The notes: a model not told the origin generated them from the sequence alone. Counted from the first letter of the stretch, positions 1 through 8,863 are shown. The stretch is 64,000 bases of DNA from JBBIQH01 sp964475945 (GCA_964475945.1 CAYYYF010000004.1:14679-78678), one strand, 5' to 3'. Translations and numbers: made by a program.

Positions 1-2
1 AT

Positions 3-140
3 AAGCCATGGATGGTAAGGGCCCATAGATGTGAGTATATAGTAATTAGGGAGGAGAGAAGAAGGTTCTGGAAGAGGTTCATAATGGTAGAGTGTATACT
101 TGTAGCATTCATTATAATAACATACATGCTAAGGATATAA
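3..140 (+). CDS. C-terminal end of a membrane-anchored protein (partial)
   Basis: An open frame enters from the left edge and ends in TAA at 138-140. The visible 45 residues start with a basic, aromatic stretch (RREEE-like composition with RRRFWKRF) and finish in a hydrophobic run of about 17 residues followed by MLRI, which looks like a single C-terminal membrane anchor. The gene's start and main domain lie outside the window, so no function can be given. Only the uninterrupted frame and the sensible membrane segment support it as coding. Confidence 0.45.
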   Translation, partial: KPWMVRAHRCEYIVIREERRRFWKRFIMVECILVAFIIITYMLRI

Positions 141-182
141 CCAACAGTAAGTAAATAAATAGTAATGAGTAACTAATAAAGG

Positions 183-305
183 ATGGAAGGTAAAGAGGAT
201 ACAATCTGCCCTATCTGTAATGTAAGCATGATTAGGCTAAAGGGTGGAGGATGCCTACTCATCTGCCCTAACTGTGGTGCAAGGATAGTATGCTCAGATA
301 TCTAG
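183..305 (+). CDS. small zinc-ribbon protein (40 aa)
   Basis: This short gene has an ATG start and a TAG stop 11 bases before the 3' end of the convergent DNA polymerase gene. Its 40 residues carry two cysteine knuckles, CPIC near residue 9 and CPNC near residue 28, separated by a glycine-rich turn, which is the pattern of a small zinc ribbon. Proteins of this kind are common in thaumarchaea and usually bind nucleic acid or protein partners. No specific role can be assigned. The paired CxxC motifs are the main evidence that it is real. Confidence 0.6.
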   Translation: MEGKEDTICPICNVSMIRLKGGGCLLICPNCGARIVCSDI

Positions 306-316
306 CATTATAATAC

Positions 317-2938
317 TCAGAAGAAGAAGTCCTCTAGCTTTGATGCCCCAAGTATAACATCAAACTCATAACCTAATGCCCCAAGTATCTGATCGAATGT
401 ACTCCTCATATACTCTAAATACTTCTCCACGTCTATCTCATCAACCCTTGCAAGCTCTACAGGCTTTACCCCAGGTTGTGTAGCTGTCTTTATAAATGAG
501 ATTATATCACCAGCCTTAACCTCCCTCTTACCATGCTCCTCAAGGAGCATCGCTGCCCTTATATGTTGTGGTACGCTCTTCTTGTAATCACTTGGTGCTT
601 TACCTACCATGACATTGAATGCTAGATCCTCTAAAGGTATCTTCCTTGCCTTAAGTCTGTTAGCATAATCCTTAATTATCCTCCTAATCTCTTCCCTTGC
701 TACCTCAAAGTCCTCTTGGGTATTAACCTTGCTCAGTATATCTATTACAGAGTAGAACGCATCCCTTATGAACTTGGGCGTATGACTCTTCTTCCCTGTT
801 AAACCCTTAACATCTACACTACCATCTATCAATACACCTAGGTAGTTCTTCTTCCTCTCACTTAATGCAATATATCTATACTGCTTATCAAGGTCTAGAT
901 CTACACCAAGCTCCTTCCTTGCCCATGCTGCTACACTCTCTATCTGCTCCTTGCTAGCACCCTTGAGGAATAAGGAGTCTGTATCACCATATATAACTTG
1001 TATACCAAGTTCCTTGCACTTGCTTATAGTATTTGTAATTATGTATCTACCTATGGCAGCTGTAGCCTCTGCAGCAGGTAAGAAGTATAGCGGGAATATC
1101 TCAGCACCCATAACACCATAGCTTGCATTAAGTATAACCTTTAGTGCTTGGCTTATAACACTGTAAAGTTCCTTATCCTCAGGCTTTAGTGTCTTATCCT
1201 TCGATAGCTGCTTGTAGTAGTTAACCCTTAGATCCCTTAGAGAGCCTATAAGAAGCGATGTTACCCCTCTCCTCTTCATGCATACCCAATGCTCAGTCTC
1301 TGGTATTCTATTTACCTTGCACTCCTCATGCACACATCTAACCGTCTCATAGGATAGGTTATACACCTTTATTATACTAGGGTATAGGCTTGCAAAGTCT
1401 AATACAATAACATTAAAGTGTACTCCAGGTATAGGCTCTACAACAAAACCCCCTCTATACTTCTTATCCTTTATAACAGCAGTGGTTGATGCAACACCCT
1501 TCTGCTCAAGCTCCTCCTTCCTTGGTATAAGTATATTCCTCCTCCTATGCTCAAAGTAGATCATACTTCTTATCCATTGCGATACCCCAAGTCTTGAGAG
1601 ATCCTCCATAGGCATCTTTGCTATCCTTGCAACTGCTATAAGTAACTTTATGAGCAGATCATTGCTGAAGGTAGTTAACCTATAAGTTATCCTAGCATCG
1701 TTATAGCAGTAGTTTGCTAACTCGTACAATGGTAGATCCCCTATACTACCCTCAAACTTTATCTTAGACTCATTAAGGAGAGCTTCGCTTACACCATTAA
1801 GCGTATACTCTGAGTACTTGTGGCTGAACGCGTATATCTGTATGGATCTGTTACTGAATGTCCTATACAGGTCTATATGCACACCATGCTTTATACTTGC
1901 TGCATCTCTAAGCATTACTATAGGTATCTCACTCTTCTTTATGCCTAGGTTAAGCGCTCTATTGTAGAGATATGGCAGATCAAAGTCATCTCCATTGAAT
2001 GTTATTAAGAATGGGTAATCAAGGATTCTATTGAATACATACCTTATCATCTCCCTTTCATCATCAAAGAGTAGGATATCTACACTATTATCCTTAAGCA
2101 TCTTATCCATGCTACCATTGCTTACACCCTTGCGGTTAAGTAATAGCACTTCACTCATATTATCGCTAACCAATGCTACTGCTATAACCTCATTCCTTGC
2201 CTTCTGTGGGTCAGGTATCCTATCATCCTCTGATACAACCTCGATATCCAATGCTAGCCTCTTTATTGGGGGTATAGGCTGGTTTAACAGTTTAGCCCAT
2301 TCTTGCAGGTAAATCCTTAACTCCTCACTGCTACCCTTATCATGCATTATGCTATCAAATATCAACTTCTTTAGTGCTAACTCAACATTCTCATCTACCT
2401 TATACTCATGCTTCTTTATTGCACCATTCTCTATTGAGTAGTATAACCCAACTATAAGCTGGTTATCGTATAGGTAGTTCTCATAGTACTTTATATCTGA
2501 CTCCCATGTCTTAAGTAGATTCCTTATACTCTTCTCATTTGCTGTGCCTCCTATAGCAAGAGGATCTGTAGTAACTATCTTAACCAATGTTACCTCTCTA
2601 TCATTGAGTATATCCATCTTCTTAACATGCTCTATCCTAACTATATCACTCCTACCTTTCAACTGCTCTAACCCTTCACCCTCTAATGCGAAGCAGTAAG
2701 GTTTATGCTCGGTCTTATCATACCAGAGGTATATCCTACTATCCCTTGCATTGTAGAACTTGAGTATGGCAAGCCTCTTATCGCCATCATAGGTAGCAGA
2801 GACTAGTAGCGAGGGTTCAAGGTTATAAGTATCTCTGCATAACGCATTTATCTTCTCTTCAAGGTTTATACCCTTCACCCTATAGTCTGCAAGGGTATAC
2901 ATGCTACTACTGCTACTGCTGTTAATGCTACTTACCAT
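317..2938 (-). CDS. polB: family B DNA polymerase
   Basis: This 873-residue protein is a replicative-type family B DNA polymerase with 3'-5' proofreading. The exonuclease motifs are visible: Exo I LALDIEVV near residue 230, Exo II FNGDDFD near 315 and Exo III YNDARIT near 412. The polymerase motifs follow: motif A DFASLYPSI near 515, motif B NASYGVMG near 605 and motif C YGDTDS near 651, all with intact catalytic aspartates. The length is typical of thaumarchaeal PolB. The start codon lies before a run of six serines, and a second ATG at residue 13 (MYTLADY) could be the true start. It is divergent from the Hef-like helicase across a short AT-rich promoter region. Confidence 0.95.
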   Translation of the reverse strand: MVSSINSSSSSSMYTLADYRVKGINLEEKINALCRDTYNLEPSLLVSATYDGDKRLAILKFYNARDSRIYLWYDKTEHKPYCFALEGEGLEQLKGRSDIVRIEHVKKMDILNDREVTLVKIVTTDPLAIGGTANEKSIRNLLKTWESDIKYYENYLYDNQLIVGLYYSIENGAIKKHEYKVDENVELALKKLIFDSIMHDKGSSEELRIYLQEWAKLLNQPIPPIKRLALDIEVVSEDDRIPDPQKARNEVIAVALVSDNMSEVLLLNRKGVSNGSMDKMLKDNSVDILLFDDEREMIRYVFNRILDYPFLITFNGDDFDLPYLYNRALNLGIKKSEIPIVMLRDAASIKHGVHIDLYRTFSNRSIQIYAFSHKYSEYTLNGVSEALLNESKIKFEGSIGDLPLYELANYCYNDARITYRLTTFSNDLLIKLLIAVARIAKMPMEDLSRLGVSQWIRSMIYFEHRRRNILIPRKEELEQKGVASTTAVIKDKKYRGGFVVEPIPGVHFNVIVLDFASLYPSIIKVYNLSYETVRCVHEECKVNRIPETEHWVCMKRRGVTSLLIGSLRDLRVNYYKQLSKDKTLKPEDKELYSVISQALKVILNASYGVMGAEIFPLYFLPAAEATAAIGRYIITNTISKCKELGIQVIYGDTDSLFLKGASKEQIESVAAWARKELGVDLDLDKQYRYIALSERKKNYLGVLIDGSVDVKGLTGKKSHTPKFIRDAFYSVIDILSKVNTQEDFEVAREEIRRIIKDYANRLKARKIPLEDLAFNVMVGKAPSDYKKSVPQHIRAAMLLEEHGKREVKAGDIISFIKTATQPGVKPVELARVDEIDVEKYLEYMRSTFDQILGALGYEFDVILGASKLEDFFF

Positions 2939-2988
2939 ATACAGTAACTTAAACTCTTGCTAAATAAATATGATGCTAACATTTTTTA

Positions 2989-3003
2989 TTTACATGATGT
3001 AAA
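2989..3003. promoter_or_regulatory. 15-bp palindrome in the polB/helicase promoter region
   Basis: TTTACATGATGTAAA is a perfect 7+1+7 inverted repeat. It sits just after a T-rich TATA-like stretch (about 2981-2990) and 11 bases before the ATG at 3014. The position suits an operator that would block transcription of the helicase gene. The regulator is unknown. Confidence 0.35.
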
Positions 3004-3013
3004 TGCTTTGATA

Positions 3014-4558
3014 ATGGAGTGGGTAGAGCATAGGCTCATAAAGAGCAAGAGCCTTGAGAAGAGGGAGTATCAGGTTAATATAGCAAGGGTAGCATTGGAG
3101 AGGAATACCTTGGTAGTCTTACCTACAGGGCTTGGGAAGACATCTATAGCACTACTCTTAGCAGTGGAGATGCTTGATAAGGGTAAGAGGAGTATACTAT
3201 TTGCCCCTACAAGGGTATTGGTTAACCAGCACTACAACTTCTTCAGGGGGCATATAGTAAAGGAGAGGGAGGATGATGTAGTAGTAGTAACAGGTGCAAG
3301 TTATATACATGATAGAGAGCATGCATGGTCCAATGCAGGCATAGTATGCTCTACCCCTCAGGTAGCATTGAACGATGCAAATAGAGGGATATTAAGCATG
3401 GATGAATTCTCACTGCTCTTATTTGATGAAGCTCATAGGGCAGTTGGTGATTATGCATATACCATGCTAGCAAGGTTAAGCACTAGAGCAAGGATAGTCG
3501 GTTTTACAGCAACACTACCAGATGATAAGGGGAAGGTTATGGAGATAGCAGGTAACCTTAAGATAGAGAGGATAGAGGCTAGGAGTGAATTTAGTCTGGA
3601 TGTTAGAGAGTATATCAAGGATACAAAGATAGAATTCATCAATGTAGAGCTTACACCCATACTTAAGGAGATAAGGGAGAATGTGGTTAATGCTTTAGAG
3701 AGTAGGCTAGAGTTACTAAGATCATACAATATAATAAATAACCTAAAGGTAAGTGCAAGGGATCTATTAAAGGTAAGCGAGGAATTGAATATTATACTGC
3801 AAGGATACGATGCTAAGGCTAGCAGGGATATAGCAGAGGCGGTATACAGTGCTATAAGGCTTAACCATGCATTGAAGGTGCTTGATACACAAGGCTTGGT
3901 AGCATTCAGGATGTTCTATGAGAGGCTGGCAGAGAGAAAGGGTATTGGTGTTAAGGCACTTGTAAACAAGGATCTAAAGTATGCATATGAGCTTGCTAGG
4001 GGTGCAGAGATATCTGGTATAGAGCACCCAAAGTTAAGCAAGTTGGTAGAGGTCCTTAAAGATGTTAATAGTAACAATGGTAGGGCATTGGTATTCACAA
4101 GTTACAGGGACTCTGTATACACAATATATAATAGGTTAAAGGAGCAAGGGTTTAAGGTAGGGTATCTCATAGGCAAGTCAGGCTCTGGCTTGAATAGGGA
4201 TGAGCAGTTGAGCATGGTGGAGAAGTTCAAGTATGGAGAATACAATATACTTGTTGCAACAAGTGTAGGTGAGGAGGGCTTGGATATAGCAGAGTGCAAT
4301 CTTGTAGTATTCTATGATAACGTGCCTAGTGCGATAAGGTTCATACAGAGGAAGGGTAGGACTGGTAGGAGGATAAGTGGCAGGGTTATAGTCTTGGTAA
4401 CAAAGGATACAATAGATGAGGCTTACTACTGGATAAGCAGGAGGAAGGTTAAGGAGGTGAATAGTATGGTGAATATAGTAAATAGCATGCTTGCCAAGAA
4501 CAGGTATATGGAGAGTAAAGGGGATGGGAAGGTGAATAGACTCGATAATTTCCTCTGA
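3014..4558 (+). CDS. hef: Hef/FANCM-like superfamily 2 DNA helicase
   Basis: This protein is a superfamily 2 helicase of the Hef/FANCM type, which remodels stalled forks and branched DNA. Motif I LPTGLGKT is near residue 40 of the ATG-started protein, followed by DEAH, FTATL (motif III) and QRKGRTGR (motif VI). A long insertion between the two RecA-like domains matches the Hef family. The XPF nuclease half of euryarchaeal Hef is absent, as is usual when helicase and nuclease are separate genes. The frame is open from a TTG at 2957, but the ATG at 3014 is preferred because a TATA-like stretch lies 25-30 bases before it. Confidence 0.85.
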   Translation: MEWVEHRLIKSKSLEKREYQVNIARVALERNTLVVLPTGLGKTSIALLLAVEMLDKGKRSILFAPTRVLVNQHYNFFRGHIVKEREDDVVVVTGASYIHDREHAWSNAGIVCSTPQVALNDANRGILSMDEFSLLLFDEAHRAVGDYAYTMLARLSTRARIVGFTATLPDDKGKVMEIAGNLKIERIEARSEFSLDVREYIKDTKIEFINVELTPILKEIRENVVNALESRLELLRSYNIINNLKVSARDLLKVSEELNIILQGYDAKASRDIAEAVYSAIRLNHALKVLDTQGLVAFRMFYERLAERKGIGVKALVNKDLKYAYELARGAEISGIEHPKLSKLVEVLKDVNSNNGRALVFTSYRDSVYTIYNRLKEQGFKVGYLIGKSGSGLNRDEQLSMVEKFKYGEYNILVATSVGEEGLDIAECNLVVFYDNVPSAIRFIQRKGRTGRRISGRVIVLVTKDTIDEAYYWISRRKVKEVNSMVNIVNSMLAKNRYMESKGDGKVNRLDNFL

Positions 4559-4612
4559 TTAGGATTAAATACCTGTTTATACAATGCAGTTGTATTGCTA
4601 CTATTAGTAACT

Positions 4613-5146
4613 ATGCTCTTGCTTGCATTAAATATACTTATATATATAATAACGCATACCATATACAACGAGTGGTATAGATTTGGTCTAGTCCCATCCT
4701 ATCTACTTGATGATGGTATAATCTTCATTGTAACATCCCTAACCTCAATATTCATACATGCGAATGTTGTGCATATAGCATTTAATATGCTTGCACTAGT
4801 TGCGCTTGGTAGAGTTATAGAAGGGCTTGTAGGATCATCAAGGTATGCCATAATATACATACTCTCAGGACTTAGCGGGGCATTTATGCATACTATATAT
4901 GCACTTGTAACAGGTATTGGGGCTAATACACCGCTTGTAGGAGCATCTGGAGCAGTATCGGGGATAATAGGGTTGGCAGCAGCACTAGGAGATAGGTTTG
5001 CATATGTATGGCTAGGGGTGCAGTTCATATTCATAGTAACAGGGTTATCATCCATAGCATACTTTGCACATATAGGGGGGTTCGTATTTGGGTTCGTTAT
5101 TGGTAGGCTTGTATATAATAAACGTGATGATATCCTCAACTTTTAA
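4613..5146 (+). CDS. rhomboid-family intramembrane serine protease
   Basis: This polytopic membrane protein has about six hydrophobic segments. The catalytic serine lies in GASGAVSG in the middle, and the catalytic histidine in AHIGGFVFG near the C-terminus, the standard Ser-His pair of rhomboid proteases. HANVVHIAFNM matches the conserved region of the second membrane segment. Rhomboids cut transmembrane substrates within the bilayer. The frame is open from a TTG at 4595; the ATG at 4613 is used here. An ATTAAATA box at 4564-4571 is a plausible promoter. The substrate cannot be read from the sequence. Confidence 0.88.
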   Translation: MLLLALNILIYIITHTIYNEWYRFGLVPSYLLDDGIIFIVTSLTSIFIHANVVHIAFNMLALVALGRVIEGLVGSSRYAIIYILSGLSGAFMHTIYALVTGIGANTPLVGASGAVSGIIGLAAALGDRFAYVWLGVQFIFIVTGLSSIAYFAHIGGFVFGFVIGRLVYNKRDDILNF

Positions 5147-5181
5147 TTTTAATATAATTAATATAATTAATTAATTAAGAA

Positions 5182-5405
5182 TGAGGCTATCCATACTCGG
5201 GAGCATGTGGCTTTCTATATCCATACTGCTTTGGGTTTCGGCTTGCGTATGGATATAGTTGGCCCTCCCCTTTATCCTGCTAAGCCTCTGGGTCTCCCCA
5301 TCCCTCTTACAGGATAAAGGCGACTGATGAGCCACGTGGGTATCAGAGCTTCCTCTGATACTAGCACTACTCACCAGATCACTCCCTATCCCGATGGATA
5401 GCCTT
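5182..5405 (-). ncRNA. structured non-coding RNA, about 224 nt, unassigned
   Basis: The segment folds into a closed multi-arm structure. An 11-bp outer stem pairs 5184-5194 with 5394-5404. Arm one pairs 5370-5377 with 5324-5331 and encloses a 9-bp hairpin capped by GAAG (5340-5361). Arm two pairs 5310-5318 with 5271-5279 and contains a GAGA-capped hairpin. Arm three pairs 5247-5258 with 5215-5226 over 12 perfect pairs. The minus strand is chosen because its loops are purine-rich (GAAG, GAGA), a TTTAAAT box at 5430-5436 lies about 25 bases before the 5' end, and T-runs follow the 3' end. The GC content is higher than the surrounding spacer. It lacks the SRP helix-8 and RNase P core motifs, so its class is unknown. 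Confidence 0.6.
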
Positions 5406-5429
5406 ATAATAATATACAAGGATGTTCAA

Positions 5430-5436
5430 TTTAAAT
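5430..5436 (-). promoter_or_regulatory. TATA box of the structured RNA
   Basis: On the minus strand the sequence reads TTTAAAT, centred about 27 bases before the start of the outer stem of the structured RNA. This is the expected archaeal TATA-to-start distance. Confidence 0.45.
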
Positions 5437-5470
5437 CTTTCTAAGTAATATCTCATACTATAACTATAGC

Positions 5471-6127
5471 CTAATAACTATAGCCTAGAGCCTCTATATC
5501 CTTAACCAACTCTATGTAAGCCTCTGGGTCCATCTCATTAACTGTAGTATCATCAGTATCTATAACAAGTATAGAGTGTAACCTAGCATTCTTTATCTCC
5601 TCAAACCTTATAGGAGGGTTTGAGTAGTATCTATCGCATAAAGCCTTAACTCTTGCTACCTCCTCGTTACCTCTATACCTTGGAGGCTTTAGGAATATCC
5701 TTTGTATGGGTAGTATGCTTAGCACTGGTGTAGCTAGTGCAAACTTGTCGGCAAATGCACTGTATCTTGCTATCTTACTTGCTATCCTAGCAGATGTGTA
5801 TGTTAATGGATCCAATGCATGTTCTGGGGGCACAAACCCAGTCTCTATCTCTACTATAAGTATGTTATCACCCTTGGTAGCATACAAGTCACATACAAGT
5901 ATATCGTTCAACTGCCTTTCAACATCAACATCATATCCATACCTTATTAGGTGCTTTGCACATATAACCTCAAGCACAGAATGGTTTATCTTAACTATGT
6001 TACGTTTGTACAACTCTATAAGCCTATTCCTAACGTAGTTTACCCTTCTTACTATACTCTCATCCTCATTAATAGTTACCTTTGATACTATCTGGTCTAT
6101 ATCGTATGTAAACCTCTCTACATTCAC
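5471..6127 (-). CDS. predicted PD-(D/E)xK-like nuclease, conserved hypothetical
   Basis: The 218-residue protein is not a well-known enzyme. Residues 50-105 resemble a restriction-endonuclease fold: a helix ending LEVICAKHLIRYGYDVDVE, a strand with an aspartate (ILVCDLYAT) and a strand ending in LIVEIETG, which together give the D...ExE pattern of PD-(D/E)xK nucleases. The C-terminal half is mixed alpha/beta with no clear motif. It lies upstream of the JAMM protease gene transcription unit's stop, on the same strand and 35 bases apart, so the two may be co-transcribed. The nuclease call rests on motif pattern only. Confidence 0.55.
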   Translation of the reverse strand: MNVERFTYDIDQIVSKVTINEDESIVRRVNYVRNRLIELYKRNIVKINHSVLEVICAKHLIRYGYDVDVERQLNDILVCDLYATKGDNILIVEIETGFVPPEHALDPLTYTSARIASKIARYSAFADKFALATPVLSILPIQRIFLKPPRYRGNEEVARVKALCDRYYSNPPIRFEEIKNARLHSILVIDTDDTTVNEMDPEAYIELVKDIEALGYSY

Positions 6128-6162
6128 TACATAGTGTAAGCCTAATTATCTTATATGCTTAT

Positions 6163-6546
6163 TCAATCACTTATCTCAAACCTTACATTATTGCCATCTG
6201 AGTCAAATACCTTTATATCCTCATCCTCATATGGGTAACCAACTATTATGCTTATGAAACCTAGGAAGTTACTCATATCCTCTATAGAAGGCTCAGCTAT
6301 ACCACTTGGGTGTGAATGTGCACTTCCTACTATAGATCTATCAAATGGTAGCATATGTATGGGGAAGCCAACATAGTATGGACCATGATATGATAGAGGT
6401 GGTATTAGAAGATCCTCAACAAGTAAAGTATCCTTGCTAACTCTACCTCTTAGTATGAGCATAGCCTCGTTTGGATGCCTCATCTTACAGTAAGATACTA
6501 TGCTATCAATAACCCTCCTCTTTATTATTATCCTCTTCTTAAGCAT
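6163..6546 (-). CDS. JAMM/MPN-domain metalloprotease
   Basis: The 127-residue protein is a single MPN domain. It has the conserved glutamate in HPNEAM near residue 27 and the zinc motif HSHPSG followed by PSIED, matching the H-x-H-P...S-x-x-D signature of JAMM isopeptidases. Archaeal relatives remove ubiquitin-like SAMP/Urm1-type modifiers from proteins or act as sulfur-carrier processing enzymes. The protein is close to the minimal length of the family. It is probably transcribed with the downstream predicted nuclease gene. Confidence 0.85.
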   Translation of the reverse strand: MLKKRIIIKRRVIDSIVSYCKMRHPNEAMLILRGRVSKDTLLVEDLLIPPLSYHGPYYVGFPIHMLPFDRSIVGSAHSHPSGIAEPSIEDMSNFLGFISIIVGYPYEDEDIKVFDSDGNNVRFEISD

Positions 6547-6610
6547 AATTATAGAGTAGGTAAGAGATAGAGTCTTAAAACTTTATATGCCATAACATAT
6601 ATCTTATTAC

Positions 6611-7825
6611 ATGAAGCTTGATTATCCTAGATACAGTGAGAGGTTTGGTGCACTAACTATAAATGCTGTACAGCATGTGCATGAACTAGACTCTGGTAGC
6701 GCCGAGTATCATAGGGCAAGGACAGTTGCTCAGGTATCAGATAAAGAGTTATACGATCTATACAATAGGTTAGCAGTAGTTGTACCTATAAAGTCTGAAA
6801 GGCTTAAGTTGCTTGAGGGTGTTATAAGTGGTATACCACATGACTGCTTGGTTATAGTAGTATCAAATAGCAGTAGGAGTCCAGTAGATAGGTATAGGCT
6901 TGAGAAGGATACCTTAAAGCATCATGTGCTTCTAACGGATAGAGATATAGTTATGATCCATCAGAAGGATGAGGTAGTTGCAGATGCATTCGAGGTCTTA
7001 AAGTATCCATACATACTTGATGGTAATAAGGTTAGGGATGGGAAGGGGGAAGGTATGCTTATAGGCTTGTTGCTAGCAAAGGCATTAGGCAAGGAGTATG
7101 TAGGCTTTATAGACTCAGATAACTACATGCCAGGGGCTGTAAATGAGTATGTTAAGATATATGCTTCAGCAATGATAATCTCAGAATCCCCATATACAAT
7201 GGTTAGGATAGCATGGAGGTATAAGCCAAAGATATCACAAGAAGGGCTATACTTTGCAAAGTGGGGTAGAGTATCTGAGCATACAAATAAGTACCTTAAC
7301 ATGCTCATCTCAAGTTGCACTGGTTTTGAGACAGATATAGTTAAGACAGGTAACGCTGGGGAGCATGCAATGAGCATTAGACTTGCTGAGGTTATGGCTT
7401 ATTCTTCAAGCTTTGCTATAGAGCCTTATGAACTTGTATACCTTATGGAGGAGTTTGGTGGAGTATTTGAGAGCAGATATGAGGAGGTTATGTATGAGGG
7501 TGTTAACGTACTTCAAGTAGAGACTAGGAATCCTCACATACATGAAGATAAGGGTTCTACGCATCTAAAGGAGATGCTTAAGGAATCACTAGCAAGCATC
7601 TACTTCAGCAAGTTATGCACAAGCATAATAAAGAGGCATATAACAAATGAACTTAAACATGCTAAGGCAATAAAGAGCGTTGATGAGTTAACCCAACCAA
7701 GGATAATGCCTCCGATAAAGGATATTGATGCTAATGAGTTCCTTAGGATAATCAAGGCTAGATCCTCAAACTTTTACTACTTTGGTAGCAACATAAGTGC
7801 GCAGATAGAGACTATAACAGTATAA
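6611..7825 (+). CDS. mpgS: mannosyl-3-phosphoglycerate synthase
   Basis: The 404-residue protein matches the GT55 family, which transfers mannose from GDP-mannose to 3-phosphoglycerate, the first step of mannosylglycerate synthesis. Recognisable blocks are VVVPIKSERLKLLEG, VVSNSSRSPVDRY, the segment GKGEGMLIGLLLAKALG, and the metal-binding GFIDSDNY near residue 160. Mannosylglycerate protects proteins against heat and salt and is typical of thermophiles. A phosphatase partner (MpgP) was not seen nearby. It begins 64 bases from the divergent JAMM gene. Confidence 0.92.
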   Translation: MKLDYPRYSERFGALTINAVQHVHELDSGSAEYHRARTVAQVSDKELYDLYNRLAVVVPIKSERLKLLEGVISGIPHDCLVIVVSNSSRSPVDRYRLEKDTLKHHVLLTDRDIVMIHQKDEVVADAFEVLKYPYILDGNKVRDGKGEGMLIGLLLAKALGKEYVGFIDSDNYMPGAVNEYVKIYASAMIISESPYTMVRIAWRYKPKISQEGLYFAKWGRVSEHTNKYLNMLISSCTGFETDIVKTGNAGEHAMSIRLAEVMAYSSSFAIEPYELVYLMEEFGGVFESRYEEVMYEGVNVLQVETRNPHIHEDKGSTHLKEMLKESLASIYFSKLCTSIIKRHITNELKHAKAIKSVDELTQPRIMPPIKDIDANEFLRIIKARSSNFYYFGSNISAQIETITV

Positions 7826-7879
7826 CCTACAAATCATTTAAATATCTTAATTAGTTTATCCTAATTAGGTGAGACTAAT

Positions 7880-8446
7880 ATGAGTACTAGCATATATGGT
7901 ATTGAGAGTATGATGCTTGATGCAGCAAGGATGCTTGGTGTTGATATTAATATAGATAGAGCACTACAGATATACAACAGGTATATAACTGTAAAGAGTG
8001 TAGGGAAGAGGTCTAGGAGGTTACTTGCATATACTGCACTATACCTGTCGTTAAGGATAGAGGGTATACCAATAACCATTAACAGGTTCTCAAGGGTGTT
8101 AGAGATAAGTGTAAGATCATTAAGCTCATGCTATAGGAGTATGATAAGAGAGCTAGGAATAATACTGCCAAGTATAGAGATTGAGAGGTATGTTGCTTAC
8201 ATACTTGAGTCTTTAGATCTTAATGAGAGGGTAAGGTATGATGCATTACACATAGCAGAGTCCTTAAAGACAAGGAATCTTGTAAATGGTAAGAATCCTG
8301 CTGGTATGGCAGCTGCAGTTGTGTGCCTTGCAGTTAGTAGATACACTAATGCTTGCAGATATGTAAGGAGCATTGCATCCCTCGTTGGTATAAGTATGGT
8401 AACATTAAGGAAGAGGATGAATGAGCTTGCTACCATGTTATATTAA
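7880..8446 (+). CDS. TFIIB-like protein, cyclin folds only
   Basis: The 188-residue protein has two cyclin-like repeats of the transcription factor B core. The first covers roughly residues 5-95 and the second 95-188, ending in a helix-turn-helix segment (SIASLVGISMVTLRKR) that corresponds to the BRE-binding element of TFB. The zinc ribbon and B-finger that normally precede this core are missing; an in-frame upstream extension with cysteines is not visible. It could be a diverged TFB paralogue, a promoter-selective regulator or an inhibitor. A likely TATA region (AAATATCTTAATT) is found about 7842-7855. Confidence 0.75.
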   Translation: MSTSIYGIESMMLDAARMLGVDINIDRALQIYNRYITVKSVGKRSRRLLAYTALYLSLRIEGIPITINRFSRVLEISVRSLSSCYRSMIRELGIILPSIEIERYVAYILESLDLNERVRYDALHIAESLKTRNLVNGKNPAGMAAAVVCLAVSRYTNACRYVRSIASLVGISMVTLRKRMNELATMLY

Positions 8447-8486
8447 AAGGAAAGAATAATTATAGCATCCAATCAATTGTTATTAA

Positions 8487-8819
8487 ATGCCAAGTAAAAT
8501 AGTAGTGATAGAGGTAGGGAAATCTGTAGTTGGTGCTGTGATAAAGAATCTAGGCAAACCATATGCAGTTGTAAGTTACCCTAGGGAAGTGCACGTAAGC
8601 GAGTTCAAGAAGATACTGAAAGAGGCGTATGAGAAGATAAATGATGCATGCTCAGATGGAGATGAGGTATGGATAGTACTCTCTGGTCCTTTAGCACTGA
8701 TATTTCAACTAGGTCAGCTTGTAGGTTTGAATAAGAGTGTAAAGATACTACAGTACTATGGTGGGGAGTATAATATAGTGCCAGATATAAGCGAGGAGGA
8801 GTTTATAAAGCAGAAATAA
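8487..8819 (+). CDS. conserved hypothetical, Rossmann-like (110 aa)
   Basis: No confident family is recognised. The protein alternates short strands and helices. The C-terminal half reads DEVWIVLSGPLALIFQLG then a beta strand with KILQYY and a Y-x-V-P end, a pattern that resembles the nucleotide-sensing halves of SAVED/CARF-type Rossmann domains. It stands alone, without an effector domain, between the TFB-like gene and alaS, 44 bases before the latter. The resemblance is from pattern only and may be coincidental. Confidence 0.55.
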   Translation: MPSKIVVIEVGKSVVGAVIKNLGKPYAVVSYPREVHVSEFKKILKEAYEKINDACSDGDEVWIVLSGPLALIFQLGQLVGLNKSVKILQYYGGEYNIVPDISEEEFIKQK

Positions 8820-8863
8820 GATAAGAGAAAAGATTAATAGCTTAATAGTAACATGCTAATACA

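Noticed and set aside
5182..5405. Calling the structured RNA as SRP RNA or RNase P RNA
   Set aside because: A GNAR-like loop and a GNRA-capped arm recall SRP, but the universal helix-8 core is missing and there is no Alu-type 5' domain. The conserved P4 sequences of RNase P are also missing.
5171..5419. Open frame of about 80 codons over the structured RNA
   Set aside because: The paired helices, the unusual composition and the lack of any protein pattern show that the frame is a by-product of the RNA gene.
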